Shown here piece after piece: positions 16,544 through 24,860 of a stretch of DNA of 64,000 nt. The notes below the pieces were generated by a model. The model made no database searches. It had not been told where the DNA came from and saw nothing but the letters and a program-made list of their open reading frames with translations. The position numbers and the translations under genes were made by a program. This stretch comes from Gimesia chilikensis. GTDB lineage: Bacteria > Planctomycetota > Planctomycetia > Planctomycetales > Planctomycetaceae. Location of the stretch: positions 496,001 through 560,000 of the forward strand of contig NZ_VTSR01000006.1 in NCBI RefSeq assembly GCF_008329715.1. The letters run 5' to 3'. Within the stretch, counting starts at the first letter, position 1, and each line of letters begins with the position of its first letter.

Positions 16544-18730
16544 ATGATTCAATTCCAGTGTGAACACTGTTTTCAGGAATACAAAGTCCGCGACGACCGC
16601 GCGGGGCAGACTCTCAAGTGCAAATCCTGTGGAGAGCGGATGCAGGTTCCGGCAGGTGAGGATGACCTGCTGGACGATTTCTACGAGGACGATGAGGAAG
16701 TCTACGAACGCCAGGCCCGGCCGGCGCGTAAAAAGGCGTCATCCAAAGGGGGCAAACAGAAAAAGCAGTCGGGGAGCAGCGCGAATTCTCCGGTGACCAT
16801 GATTGCTGGTATCGTGGCCTTCGTGGTGATGTTCTTTGTCTCTTATACGCTGGTCCGTTCCCTGATGGGAGGGGGAGAACCGGAAGAGATCGCACAGCCG
16901 CACCAGGAACTGGCTCCCGCGGGAGTGACACCAGCGCCCGCCCCCGCGCCTGTCGAGGAAAAAGCCGACTCAGAGCCCCCGGCGAAACCGATGGAGGTCG
17001 CACAATCCAAACCGGTGAGCGGTCAACCGGCGGCGAAGAAAGCGACGCCGGCTCCTGCGAAACCGAAACCCCAGCCCGAACCGGAGCAGAAGTGGACGTC
17101 CCTCGTCGATCCGCCGCTGGTGACCGCGGAGTGGCCGGAATCGTCACGTTTGAAAATTGATCTGAAGAATGCGGAAGAAAAACTGGTCGTCCCCAGCGGT
17201 TCCGGCCCGGTAGTCGCTGTGCAGTATAAGAACCGCAGTCTCTATCACTTTGACATCTGGAACCTGGCGACGGAAAAGAAAATCGGTGAGATCTCGATCA
17301 CGCCTCCCCAGGAATGGATGATCCTGACGCCCAAATTCAAACTCAGTGCAGACGGGAAATATCTGCTGCTGAATATTACCGAACGTACATCGAAAATCCC
17401 CAAGCTGGTCTGCTGGGATACCACGACCGGGAAAATCGTTTCTGAATGGCAGATTGATGCGCCCGGCAGCGTGGTCTCTTTATATGAAATCTGTGGGAAC
17501 AATGCCGCGTTCGTGCAGTTGATCCGCAAAGACGGGGGCAAATACAAAACGATTCTCAAACGCTGGGACCTGCAGACCGGGAAACTCGAACAGGAAAGCG
17601 AGATCAAATCCAGTGAGTTCGCGAGCCACAGTTACCTGGTCAGTCCGGGAGGCAACTACCTGGCGACCAACACGAGTAACAAAGTTTTCTTCTATGATCT
17701 GCGCACGCTGAAACTGATCTATCTCATGGAGCTGGATGGTCACCTGGATCCCCGTGCGAAATACTATTCGCTGCAGGCCCTGGATTTTTCGCGGGACGGG
17801 AAACAACTGGGGATGCTGGTCACCGAATCGGGAAAAACCGAGATCTGGCTGGTGAACCTGGAAGACGGCAATCCGGAACGGGCGTTCGAAATAGCCGGCA
17901 ACCTGAGTGATCAGTTCAGTCAGCCTTCCTACGAAGGGAACAAGCTGGAACTGACCCCGTCCGGCAGAAGTTTTCTGCTCTACGGTGCCCTGCTCGTCGA
18001 TCGCGAGAGCCGGCGCAGCGTATGGGTCCTCGAACCGCCGCCGAACGTGATTATCCGCCGGCCCCTCTACCTGACTCCCCATTATCTGTTTGCGAACACC
18101 GACAGTGCACTGACCGATGACAAGGGGCGTCTGCGACTTAACCGCAAACCTCAACTGGTGACGGTACCTCTGCCGGAGAAACAGATCACCGATGGTCTGG
18201 CTGCTTACCAGAGCGAGTCGGATGCGCTTCTGAGGACCGGCTCGAAAGTCAGTATCAATGTCAACGTGGTGAATATCAAATTCGGCAAGGAAGACGAAGT
18301 CAAAGAAGTTCTGCAGGAAGTGCTCAAGGATCGCCTGGAAGCAGATGGTTTCGAAGTGGCGGAAGACCAGCCACTGATCTTCCAGATGGAATACCAGGAA
18401 CAGGAAGGAAACAAACTGCAGATGTCGAAACGGGGCCGGCCTTCACCCGGGAATCCGCTGGGCCGCACTCCCACCGGAGAAACACTGCAATCGACGGCAG
18501 CCGCGTTCAAGCTGTCGTGGGTGCAGAAGTCTCCCAAGCGCACGCTGTGGACGAAACAGGTGCTGGTCAATCCCCGCTTTCTGATTCTCCGCAATGCCAC
18601 CGAACAGGAGGCCCGCGAGCAGATGTTTGAGGGACTGCAGAACCGGTTGATGGGAGAACTGATCCCCTACTTCATCCCGAAAGAAAAAGGGCTCTCGATG
18701 CTGCCCGGCGAGACACAACTGCCGGAGTAA
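16544..18730 (+). CDS. Zinc-ribbon / transmembrane / WD40-like beta-propeller protein
   Basis: A 728-residue protein. The N-terminus is an MJ0042-type zinc ribbon with C6-x2-C9 and C26-x2-C29. Then come a basic linker, one membrane helix (about 86-108, MIAGIVAFVVMFFVSYTLV), a Pro/Ala/Lys-rich spacer to about 190, a WD40-like propeller (about 200-570, for example LQALDFSRDGKQLGML), and a C-terminal domain of about 150 residues. The zinc ribbon should be cytoplasmic and the propeller periplasmic. The ATG at 16544 is chosen because homologous ribbons start there (compare the gene at 42827); an upstream ATG at 16445 would add 33 unlikely residues. Function unknown; a link between inside and outside is plausible. 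Confidence 0.75.
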   Translation: MIQFQCEHCFQEYKVRDDRAGQTLKCKSCGERMQVPAGEDDLLDDFYEDDEEVYERQARPARKKASSKGGKQKKQSGSSANSPVTMIAGIVAFVVMFFVSYTLVRSLMGGGEPEEIAQPHQELAPAGVTPAPAPAPVEEKADSEPPAKPMEVAQSKPVSGQPAAKKATPAPAKPKPQPEPEQKWTSLVDPPLVTAEWPESSRLKIDLKNAEEKLVVPSGSGPVVAVQYKNRSLYHFDIWNLATEKKIGEISITPPQEWMILTPKFKLSADGKYLLLNITERTSKIPKLVCWDTTTGKIVSEWQIDAPGSVVSLYEICGNNAAFVQLIRKDGGKYKTILKRWDLQTGKLEQESEIKSSEFASHSYLVSPGGNYLATNTSNKVFFYDLRTLKLIYLMELDGHLDPRAKYYSLQALDFSRDGKQLGMLVTESGKTEIWLVNLEDGNPERAFEIAGNLSDQFSQPSYEGNKLELTPSGRSFLLYGALLVDRESRRSVWVLEPPPNVIIRRPLYLTPHYLFANTDSALTDDKGRLRLNRKPQLVTVPLPEKQITDGLAAYQSESDALLRTGSKVSINVNVVNIKFGKEDEVKEVLQEVLKDRLEADGFEVAEDQPLIFQMEYQEQEGNKLQMSKRGRPSPGNPLGRTPTGETLQSTAAAFKLSWVQKSPKRTLWTKQVLVNPRFLILRNATEQEAREQMFEGLQNRLMGELIPYFIPKEKGLSMLPGETQLPE

Positions 18731-18899
18731 TCCTTCACTTTCCGACTCATTGTGCTTCATCCATCACGGTTCAACCGAGACTTCTCTTGAAAGCGGTATT
18801 GAACTGCGCGTGATACTCGGATTACAATACAGGACATGCACATCCATTAATAAAATGGTGCACTGAATTAGTCTCTGTATTCAATTGAAGGATGATTCC

Positions 18900-19361
18900 A
18901 TGCGTAAACTGGTATACGGCTTGATTTGTGGTCTGTTCATCATGGGACTCGGAACCGACGCGGAAGAAATCCAGACGGCGCGTGCCGACGATGCGGACAA
19001 ATGCGAAAGCAAGCCGGCCGATGAAAAGGATCTGGAAGGTGAGAAGCGACTCAGCAAGTTCATGCACGAAAAACTGACCAGCTCGCAACTCGTACTCGAA
19101 GGACTGATGATCGAGGATTACGAGAAGATGCAGAAGGGGGCCAAACGCATGATCGAGATGAGTAACGCCACCGAATGGCAGGTGGTCGAGGGACCCATCT
19201 TTGCCCGTCAGAGTGAAGAGTTTCGTTCCGCCGCCAAGCAGGTGATTAAATTCGCCAAAGAGAAAAACATCGACGGCGCCTCACTCAGTTACCTGCACCT
19301 GACAATGACCTGCATCAACTGCCATAAGAAGGTCAACAAAGTGCTGATCTCGCAGCGTTAA
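18900..19361 (+). CDS. Cytochrome c'-like secreted heme protein
   Basis: A 153-residue exported protein with signal peptide MRKLVYGLICGLFIMGLGTD and a single heme attachment motif CINCHKK (C138, C141, H142) close to the C-terminus. The rest is helical and highly charged. C-terminal CxxCH after a helical bundle is the layout of cytochrome c' and related proteins that bind CO or NO or carry electrons. AAGGA stands eight bases before the ATG. A TTG at 18885 is in frame but overlaps that region. It stands alone; the next gene is convergent. Confidence 0.75.
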   Translation: MRKLVYGLICGLFIMGLGTDAEEIQTARADDADKCESKPADEKDLEGEKRLSKFMHEKLTSSQLVLEGLMIEDYEKMQKGAKRMIEMSNATEWQVVEGPIFARQSEEFRSAAKQVIKFAKEKNIDGASLSYLHLTMTCINCHKKVNKVLISQR

Positions 19362-19384
19362 GCTTTCATAACACATAAAAAACA

Positions 19385-19417
19385 ACGGGACCTGTGAAGC
19401 GAATTCACAGGTCCCGT
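19385..19417 (-). terminator. Strong hairpin, terminator of the metallophosphoesterase gene
   Basis: A perfect 14-bp stem (ACGGGACCTGTGAA / TTCACAGGTCCCGT) with a five-base loop. On the minus strand it is followed by TTGTTTTTTA, as expected for a rho-independent terminator. On the plus strand no T tract follows, so it serves mainly the leftward gene, though it could also slow transcription from the cytochrome gene. Confidence 0.85.
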
Positions 19418-19445
19418 CAGATCAATGCAAGTGATCCTCACAGTG

Positions 19446-21071
19446 CTACTTTTCAGTAGACGCTGTCTTCTCGGATGGTTTCGCGGGCGTGATGCGAATC
19501 ACGCGACCTGCGACATGTTCATCGCCGTCCATCTCGACCGTGCGGATCCGCAGCAGATGCGTGCCCGACTTCAGACCGTCGGGCAGCTTGGCCTGCCAGA
19601 GATGTGTTGAGTTCTTGGCCTTGGGGAGATTGCGATAAGATTTTCCTTCGACGCCGTTCTCCGTTTCGGACAGCTTCTTGAAGCTGGGATCGATGGCGAC
19701 AATCCGCTCCATGGGAGCCCAGCTGCCGGACTCACCAATCTGCATTTCCACCTTCGATTTTTCCGAACCGTTAAACACGTTGACCATCACGTTGGTTTCC
19801 GCGACCTGATCGACGGTGACCGCTTCAGGGGCGATGATATTCATCTGGTATTTCGCAGCACGACCGGCGGCTCGAAAGTCCAGGTTATATTCTTTGCCGT
19901 CAAAGGTAATGATGGAATAACCGTTGGGAGCACCGTCGGCCATCATCGTATGCGGAATACCCCGTTCATCCGGAGCACCGGACCACCAGCTGCCGCTGAC
20001 GGTTACGTTGATGATGTGATGGTGCGGCTTGGCGCCCCGCCAGCCATCTTCTTTAGTGATGAAGCGGTGTTCGTGATGATGGGTATGACCGGAAATGGAC
20101 ATACAGAAGGGACGTTTTTCGATCAGGCGATACAGGTCCTGGCGATCTTCGACGCCGACCAGCGGGATGTGCATCATCAGGACAACCAGCTGATCTTCGG
20201 GAATCTGCTGCAGATCGTTCTTGACGAATTCGATCTGCTCTTTGCCGAGACCACCCTGGTATTTGCCCTTCTTCTTTTTATTCTTTTTGGTTTCATCGGT
20301 GACGATCCATTCGATGTCGTCCAGCACGATGAAATGCACGGTGCCGTAATCGAAGGAGTAATAAGAGGGACCGAAGGCCCGCTCGAATGTTTCATCGCTC
20401 AACCTATCGTTGGGGGCATCGTAGTTGATGTCGTGGTTGCCGATAACGTTGTACCAGGGAATCCCCAGGAGAGCGATGCCCCGTGCCTGCGATTCGAACA
20501 GCGACAGATCGTCAAACAGAATGTCGCCCAGCGTGACGCCGAACGAAGCATCGGTGCCGACGAGGTCTTCGATTACATCATGGGCGATGTAGTCGATCTC
20601 TTTCTGATCGCGGGGCTGTGGATCACCGAAAAAGAGGGCCCGGAACTGATTGGGCTCTTTTTGCGGGTAGAGGGGGAAGTCGACCGATTCCGGTAGCGGT
20701 CCGGTGGGGGCGACGCCGGCGAAGTGTGACTTGGGTGAGCCGTTGGGCTTATGAATGTAATAGAACTCGGGTGTGAGATTCTTGCTCAGCGGAGTCCGCC
20801 AGTTGCGGGGTTTGATGACGAACAGAATGGTGTCATCGGTAACGGGCAGTTCATACTTTCCGTTTTCATCTGTGCGAACGACTTTGAGTCCATTCGAAAC
20901 CGCAACGCCTGGCAGCGTTTTCTCGCCGGCATCGAACTTCCGGTTCTGGTTGGCATCATGAAATACGTATCCGGTGGCAGTTTTACCTGACGATTCCGCC
21001 CGGCTCAGCCCCTGCTGGGTCAGCAGGAAGATTCCTGCCAGCAGCACGGTAGTCAGTGTGAAGCGACGCAT
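19446..21071 (-). CDS. Secreted calcineurin-like metallophosphoesterase
   Basis: A 541-residue exported phosphoesterase. Signal peptide about 1-26 (TVLLAGIFLLTQQGLSRA). Residues of about 30-100 are an Ig-like SdrD-B/carboxypeptidase-regulatory type domain (GYVFHDANQNRKFDAGEKTL with a calcium-binding-like DxNxNxxxD pattern). The catalytic domain, about 140-360, shows the family's metal motifs in order: FGDPQ, GDILFDD, GNHDINYD, MMHIP and GHTHHHEH. A C-terminal beta domain follows (MetallophosC type). The likely reaction is hydrolysis of a phosphate mono- or diester outside the cytoplasm. Ends at a strong terminator. Confidence 0.88.
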   Translation of the reverse strand: MRRFTLTTVLLAGIFLLTQQGLSRAESSGKTATGYVFHDANQNRKFDAGEKTLPGVAVSNGLKVVRTDENGKYELPVTDDTILFVIKPRNWRTPLSKNLTPEFYYIHKPNGSPKSHFAGVAPTGPLPESVDFPLYPQKEPNQFRALFFGDPQPRDQKEIDYIAHDVIEDLVGTDASFGVTLGDILFDDLSLFESQARGIALLGIPWYNVIGNHDINYDAPNDRLSDETFERAFGPSYYSFDYGTVHFIVLDDIEWIVTDETKKNKKKKGKYQGGLGKEQIEFVKNDLQQIPEDQLVVLMMHIPLVGVEDRQDLYRLIEKRPFCMSISGHTHHHEHRFITKEDGWRGAKPHHHIINVTVSGSWWSGAPDERGIPHTMMADGAPNGYSIITFDGKEYNLDFRAAGRAAKYQMNIIAPEAVTVDQVAETNVMVNVFNGSEKSKVEMQIGESGSWAPMERIVAIDPSFKKLSETENGVEGKSYRNLPKAKNSTHLWQAKLPDGLKSGTHLLRIRTVEMDGDEHVAGRVIRITPAKPSEKTASTEK

Positions 21072-21204
21072 TGAAATATCCTTGTAAAGAATCTCGTGAT
21101 CTAAACAATCTCTAGTAATATGTTACGTCACCGAGGGACGAGACAAAACCCACAGCCTCACTTTTTCGGCAGAGTTCTATCTGGCCATACAGACAGCACG
21201 TAAT

Positions 21205-21251
21205 CAAACAAAACAACCGGAGGATGCGATCGGCGTCAGATCCTCCGGTTG
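21205..21251 (-). terminator. Terminator of the DUF1559-lipoprotein-DUF1559 operon
   Basis: A perfect 12-bp stem (CAACCGGAGGAT at 21214-21225 with ATCCTCCGGTTG at 21240-21251) and 14-base loop. On the minus strand the stem is followed by TTTTGTTTG, so it ends leftward transcription from the DUF1559 genes. Confidence 0.85.
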
Positions 21252-21293
21252 AGAACATTCAGTAAAACAGAGTCCGTTCATTCCCAGCCCGTC

Positions 21294-22271
21294 TTAGAAG
21301 TTATCAATCACTTCCCGGTTGGCGCGGGTGCCCAGGGCCTGGTAGATGGTCTGACTGATATTTTCAGAAATGAAGCGACAGGAACCATCGGCCAGTCCGA
21401 CCTGAACGCCCCCTTCATGCTGGCTGCGGGCAGCGGCAATCTGCGTTCCGTCGTTTGCTTCGGTACAGGGCAATTCGGCCGTGTTAGAACACTTGGGCAG
21501 AATGTCTGCGGTGGTGCTGTTCGGATTGCGACCGGCACTGAAGGCGGAGCCCCCCATGCCGGAATAAACCCAGGCACCACGGGCATCGGAGGTATTATCA
21601 TTAAGATAGTTCAGTTCCCCGGTCAGCAGGGTGTTACTGGTACCATCTTTGATGTCCCGGATGCTGATCGAAGAGTTGATCGTAAAGATGCCGCCATGAG
21701 TATTGGTGTAGGAATCGGTCAGATTGCCGTTTCCGTAGTTAGCAGCGTAGTTACCGCGGGACATGTGCTCCAGCGAACGGAACGCGACATTGCTGCGACG
21801 ATCCCAGGGATGACTGGGGCAACGGTAAGCCGCGGGAGCATAATGGCCGAAAATATTATTCATGTAATCCAGGGGATCGCGACCGTTCAACACGGGGGCG
21901 GCATTATCCCAGAGCGAGCTCTGTTCCATTTGTGGCAGGATGTAAACCAGCCAGTTACCACCCAGGCTGTGCTGATCGGTACATTCCTGGAGACCGGTCA
22001 GGTTCGTGGGGGGAGTACCGCCACACAGACCGATGACACCACCAGGAGGGAAGACACCATGTGTGTCGTGGTAGTTCTGCAGGGCCAGGCCCAGCTGTTT
22101 AAGATTGTTTTTACATTGACTGCGGCGGGCAGCTTCGCGGGCCTGCTGCACTGCGGGCAACAGCAGCGCGATCAGAATCGCGATGATCGCGATCACCACG
22201 AGCAGTTCGATCAGAGTAAAACCGCGACGGTTTTTTCCGGTAACGGAATCGGACGAAATCAGACGTAACAT
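21294..22271 (-). CDS. DUF1559 pilin-like protein, copy 2 of the cassette
   Basis: A 325-residue DUF1559 (SBP_bac_10/prepilin-like) protein. The N-terminus [19 protein letters not shown] is a perfect class III/type IV pilin processing site and hydrophobic helix, followed by [20 protein letters not shown] and the family's [13 protein letters not shown] block. The C-terminus has the H-x9-DG motif ([13 protein letters not shown]). AAGGAGAAGAAG precedes the ATG. These proteins are expanded massively in planctomycetes and probably assemble in the envelope; their job is unknown. It shares most of its length with the copy at 22591-23580, and the 42-residue lipoprotein gene lies between them. Confidence 0.95.
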   Translation of the reverse strand: MLRLISSDSVTGKNRRGFTLIELLVVIAIIAILIALLLPAVQQAREAARRSQCKNNLKQLGLALQNYHDTHGVFPPGGVIGLCGGTPPTNLTGLQECTDQHSLGGNWLVYILPQMEQSSLWDNAAPVLNGRDPLDYMNNIFGHYAPAAYRCPSHPWDRRSNVAFRSLEHMSRGNYAANYGNGNLTDSYTNTHGGIFTINSSISIRDIKDGTSNTLLTGELNYLNDNTSDARGAWVYSGMGGSAFSAGRNPNSTTADILPKCSNTAELPCTEANDGTQIAAARSQHEGGVQVGLADGSCRFISENISQTIYQALGTRANREVIDNF

Positions 22272-22355
22272 CTTCTTCTCCTTGATACGTAAATGAAAAC
22301 TATAAGACAGACAGGCGGAGTAAATCGTGATGAATCGTCTTGCCTGCAGGGACGA

Positions 22356-22484
22356 TTAGGGATCGGTGTATTCCGGTGTCGGTGTGGAATCGCCGGGAAC
22401 GCCTTCTTCGGGTTCTCCCGAGCAACCAGTCAGTGACAGAGTCAGACAGAATACACAGCACAACAGCAGGTAGTATTTTTTCAT
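22356..22484 (-). CDS. 42-residue lipoprotein between two DUF1559 genes
   Basis: A very small gene, ATG at 22484 to TAA at 22356. GAGGAG lies nine bases upstream of the ATG. The product starts MKKYYLLLCCVFCLTLSLTG and continues with the lipobox Cys at residue 21 (SLTGC), so after lipidation only about 22 residues remain, acidic and rich in Pro, Gly, Thr and Glu (SGEPEEGVPGDSTPTPEYTD). It lies 106 bases after the upstream DUF1559 gene and 84 bases before the downstream one. Small lipoproteins beside DUF1559 genes are recurrent in planctomycetes in my experience, which suggests a partner role in assembly or anchoring. Confidence 0.8.
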   Translation of the reverse strand: MKKYYLLLCCVFCLTLSLTGCSGEPEEGVPGDSTPTPEYTDP

Positions 22485-22590
22485 GAGAATCAGCTCCTCT
22501 CATTCAGGAAACAACAGCTCAGCCGAAGAATGGGTTCAAACGCGCCATTCTCCGGCTGGCTCGTATAACGACATCGAATCTGATAACCGC

Positions 22591-23580
22591 TTAGAAGTTA
22601 TCAATCACTTCCCGGTTAGCGCGGGTTCCCAGGGCCTGATAGATGGCCTGGCTGATATTTTCAGAGATGAACCGGCAGGAACCGTCGGCCAGTCCGACCT
22701 GGACGCCTCCGGTATGATGACTGCGGGAAGCCGCAATCTGGGTTCCGTCGTTTCCGGCGGTACAAGGCAGCTCGGTAGTGGTGCTACAGCTGGCCAGGAT
22801 GTCGGCGGTTGTTGAATTGGGGTTCCGACCTGTACTGAAAGCGGAACCACCCATGCCGGAATAAACCCAGGCACCGCGGGCATCGGAGGTATTATCGTTG
22901 AGGTACATGACCTCGCCGGTCAGCAGCGTATTGCTGGTACCATCTTTGATGTCCCGAATTCCGACTGCGGAGTTGATGGTAAAGACACCAGCATGGGTAT
23001 TCGTGTAAGACTCGGTCAGGTTGCCTGAACCGTAGTTGGCAGCGTAGTTACCGCGTGACATGTGCTCCAGGGCACGGAACGAGACGTTCGAACGACGATC
23101 CCAGGGATGGCTCGGGCAGCGATAAGCTGCAGGAGCATAGTGACCGAATACGTTATTCATCGCGTCCAGGGGGTTTTTGTCTCCACTCAAAATGGGAGCA
23201 GCTTTTTCCCACAGAGAACTCTGTTCCATCTGAGGCAGGATATACAGCAACCAGTTGCCGCCCAGGCTCAAACCACTACATTCCTGGCTACCGGAAATAT
23301 TGGTTGGAGGTGTACCCGCACAGGTTCCAATCACTCCACCGGGAGGGAAGACGCCGTGCGTATCATGATAGTTCTGCAGTGCAATCCCCAACTGCTTGAG
23401 ATTGTTTTTGCACTGGCTGCGACGTGCGGCTTCACGGGCCTGCTGCACAGCGGGTAACAGTAACGCAATCAGAATGGCGATAATCGCGATTACCACCAGC
23501 AACTCGATCAAAGTAAAACCACGACGATGTACTGCAACGGCAGTACGCGCGCCGGCAGGGCGCAAAAAGCGAAGAAGCAT
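22591..23580 (-). CDS. DUF1559 pilin-like protein, copy 1 of the cassette
   Basis: A 329-residue DUF1559 protein with processing site [19 protein letters not shown] and the H-x9-DG motif ([13 protein letters not shown]). GGGAG is eight bases before the ATG at 23580; a TTG at 23595 overlaps it. Long blocks are identical to the copy at 21294-22271, such as [12 protein letters not shown] and MGGSAFS, while the residues around 90-110 differ. This gene is probably the first of the three-gene leftward operon. The basic leader before GFTL is longer here (about 20 residues) than in copy 2. Confidence 0.95.
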   Translation of the reverse strand: MLLRFLRPAGARTAVAVHRRGFTLIELLVVIAIIAILIALLLPAVQQAREAARRSQCKNNLKQLGIALQNYHDTHGVFPPGGVIGTCAGTPPTNISGSQECSGLSLGGNWLLYILPQMEQSSLWEKAAPILSGDKNPLDAMNNVFGHYAPAAYRCPSHPWDRRSNVSFRALEHMSRGNYAANYGSGNLTESYTNTHAGVFTINSAVGIRDIKDGTSNTLLTGEVMYLNDNTSDARGAWVYSGMGGSAFSTGRNPNSTTADILASCSTTTELPCTAGNDGTQIAASRSHHTGGVQVGLADGSCRFISENISQAIYQALGTRANREVIDNF

Positions 23581-23595
23581 CAAAGCAACTCCCAA

Positions 23596-24013
23596 AAAAC
23601 GAAGAGAAAAACAGATTGACTTGGCGTTTCAAGGCACTTTGATGCCGAGGATGGTCTTGACTGACCGTTTTGTCGGAAGGTTAGGCAGGAAGGATGCTCC
23701 GCTACTCCGAAGTTGCGGGAATCCTACAAGGCGTTTATTAAGATTGAATGTCGAAAAAATGAAATGTCGTTTCTAAGCGGTCGGTGTGTTCTCATGCATA
23801 CCATTCTTTTTTGAAAAAATTGTCTGATTGCCAAAGAAAGTCTGTAACGCGCGCCGAAATCGTCGTGTGAGCGACAGTCTCAGTCTGTGCGGTCCAAAAC
23901 CGTGCCCGGGATTGACGCGGCACAATGCTTGTCTCATAGTAAATAGAAACACTTTCCGCTCTGACCTCCTTTAATGAGCACCTCGACACCAGAAACACTC
24001 AGGAACCGACACC
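23596..24013. other. Divergent intergenic region, no gene seen
   Basis: The gap holds the promoters of the leftward DUF1559 operon and the rightward operon that begins at 24014. I see no RNA gene, no repeat and no promoter pair good enough to name. Short reading frames here have no Shine-Dalgarno support. Confidence 0.4.
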
Positions 24014-24856
24014 ATGCTGCAGTCTTGCCGTTTCTCAATCCCCTCTTTATTAAAATGTTCGCTCTGGCTGACAGCCATCGCTCTCGTCTTCAGTAACAGC
24101 CTTGATACACAGCGCGTGCACGCCGCTGATTCCCTGCGTGTGCTCTGTTACAACATTCATTACGGACAGGGAACCGATGGCAAATACGATGTAGCCCGGC
24201 TGGCGAAAGTAATTGCACAGACCAAGCCGGACCTGGTTGCCCTGCAGGAAGTTGATGTGGGCGTGAAACGTTCCAATCGCGTTCACGAAGCACAACGCCT
24301 GTCGGAACTGACGGGACTCGAAGTTCGCTTCGGACCAACACAGCATTACGAAGGGGGCCTGTTTGGCAATGCAGTGCTGACGCGCCTGCCGATTCTGGAT
24401 GTGATGATCCAGCCACTCCCCTACACCGAAAGTACGCCCGAACGGGTGACTTATCCGCGGGGCGCAATCGTTGTGACCGTGAAGGGTCCCGATGGGAAGC
24501 CGCTACGATTCATCAGCACGCACTTTCAACATAATGTGCCTGAAGATCGGGTCGCGGAAGCCAAAGCCATCAATCAGTACTTCGCGTCCGAGTCTGAAGT
24601 CCCCACGATCCTGGCGGGAGACATGAATGCCCGCCCGGAAGAGGAACCGATTCAGGTTCTGCTCAAACGCTGGACTAACGCCATCGATAAAGACGCCACC
24701 CCAACCGCGCCTGCGACGAAGCCCCGCTCCCGGATTGATTACATCTTTTATCGACCTGCGGCCCGTTTTGAAGTCATCGAAACCAAAGTCATCAATGAAC
24801 CGCTGGCCTCGGATCACCGTCCAGTGTTTGCCATCCTGAAACTCACACAGGAGTAA
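24014..24856 (+). CDS. Secreted endonuclease/exonuclease/phosphatase (EEP) family hydrolase
   Basis: A 280-residue exported protein with a signal peptide ending near HAA (residue 38). The EEP fold is shown by LRVLCYNIHYGQG (first metal Asn), LVALQEVD (catalytic Glu), ISTHFQHN, LAGDMNARPEE (Asp/Asn pair) and SDHRPVFA (catalytic Asp-His). These enzymes cut phosphodiester or phosphate bonds in nucleic acids, inositol phosphates or sphingomyelin; location outside the cytoplasm suggests scavenging of phosphate or nucleotides. First gene of a likely four-gene operon: only four bases lie between its stop and the next start. Confidence 0.85.
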   Translation: MLQSCRFSIPSLLKCSLWLTAIALVFSNSLDTQRVHAADSLRVLCYNIHYGQGTDGKYDVARLAKVIAQTKPDLVALQEVDVGVKRSNRVHEAQRLSELTGLEVRFGPTQHYEGGLFGNAVLTRLPILDVMIQPLPYTESTPERVTYPRGAIVVTVKGPDGKPLRFISTHFQHNVPEDRVAEAKAINQYFASESEVPTILAGDMNARPEEEPIQVLLKRWTNAIDKDATPTAPATKPRSRIDYIFYRPAARFEVIETKVINEPLASDHRPVFAILKLTQE

Positions 24857-24860
24857 CCCG

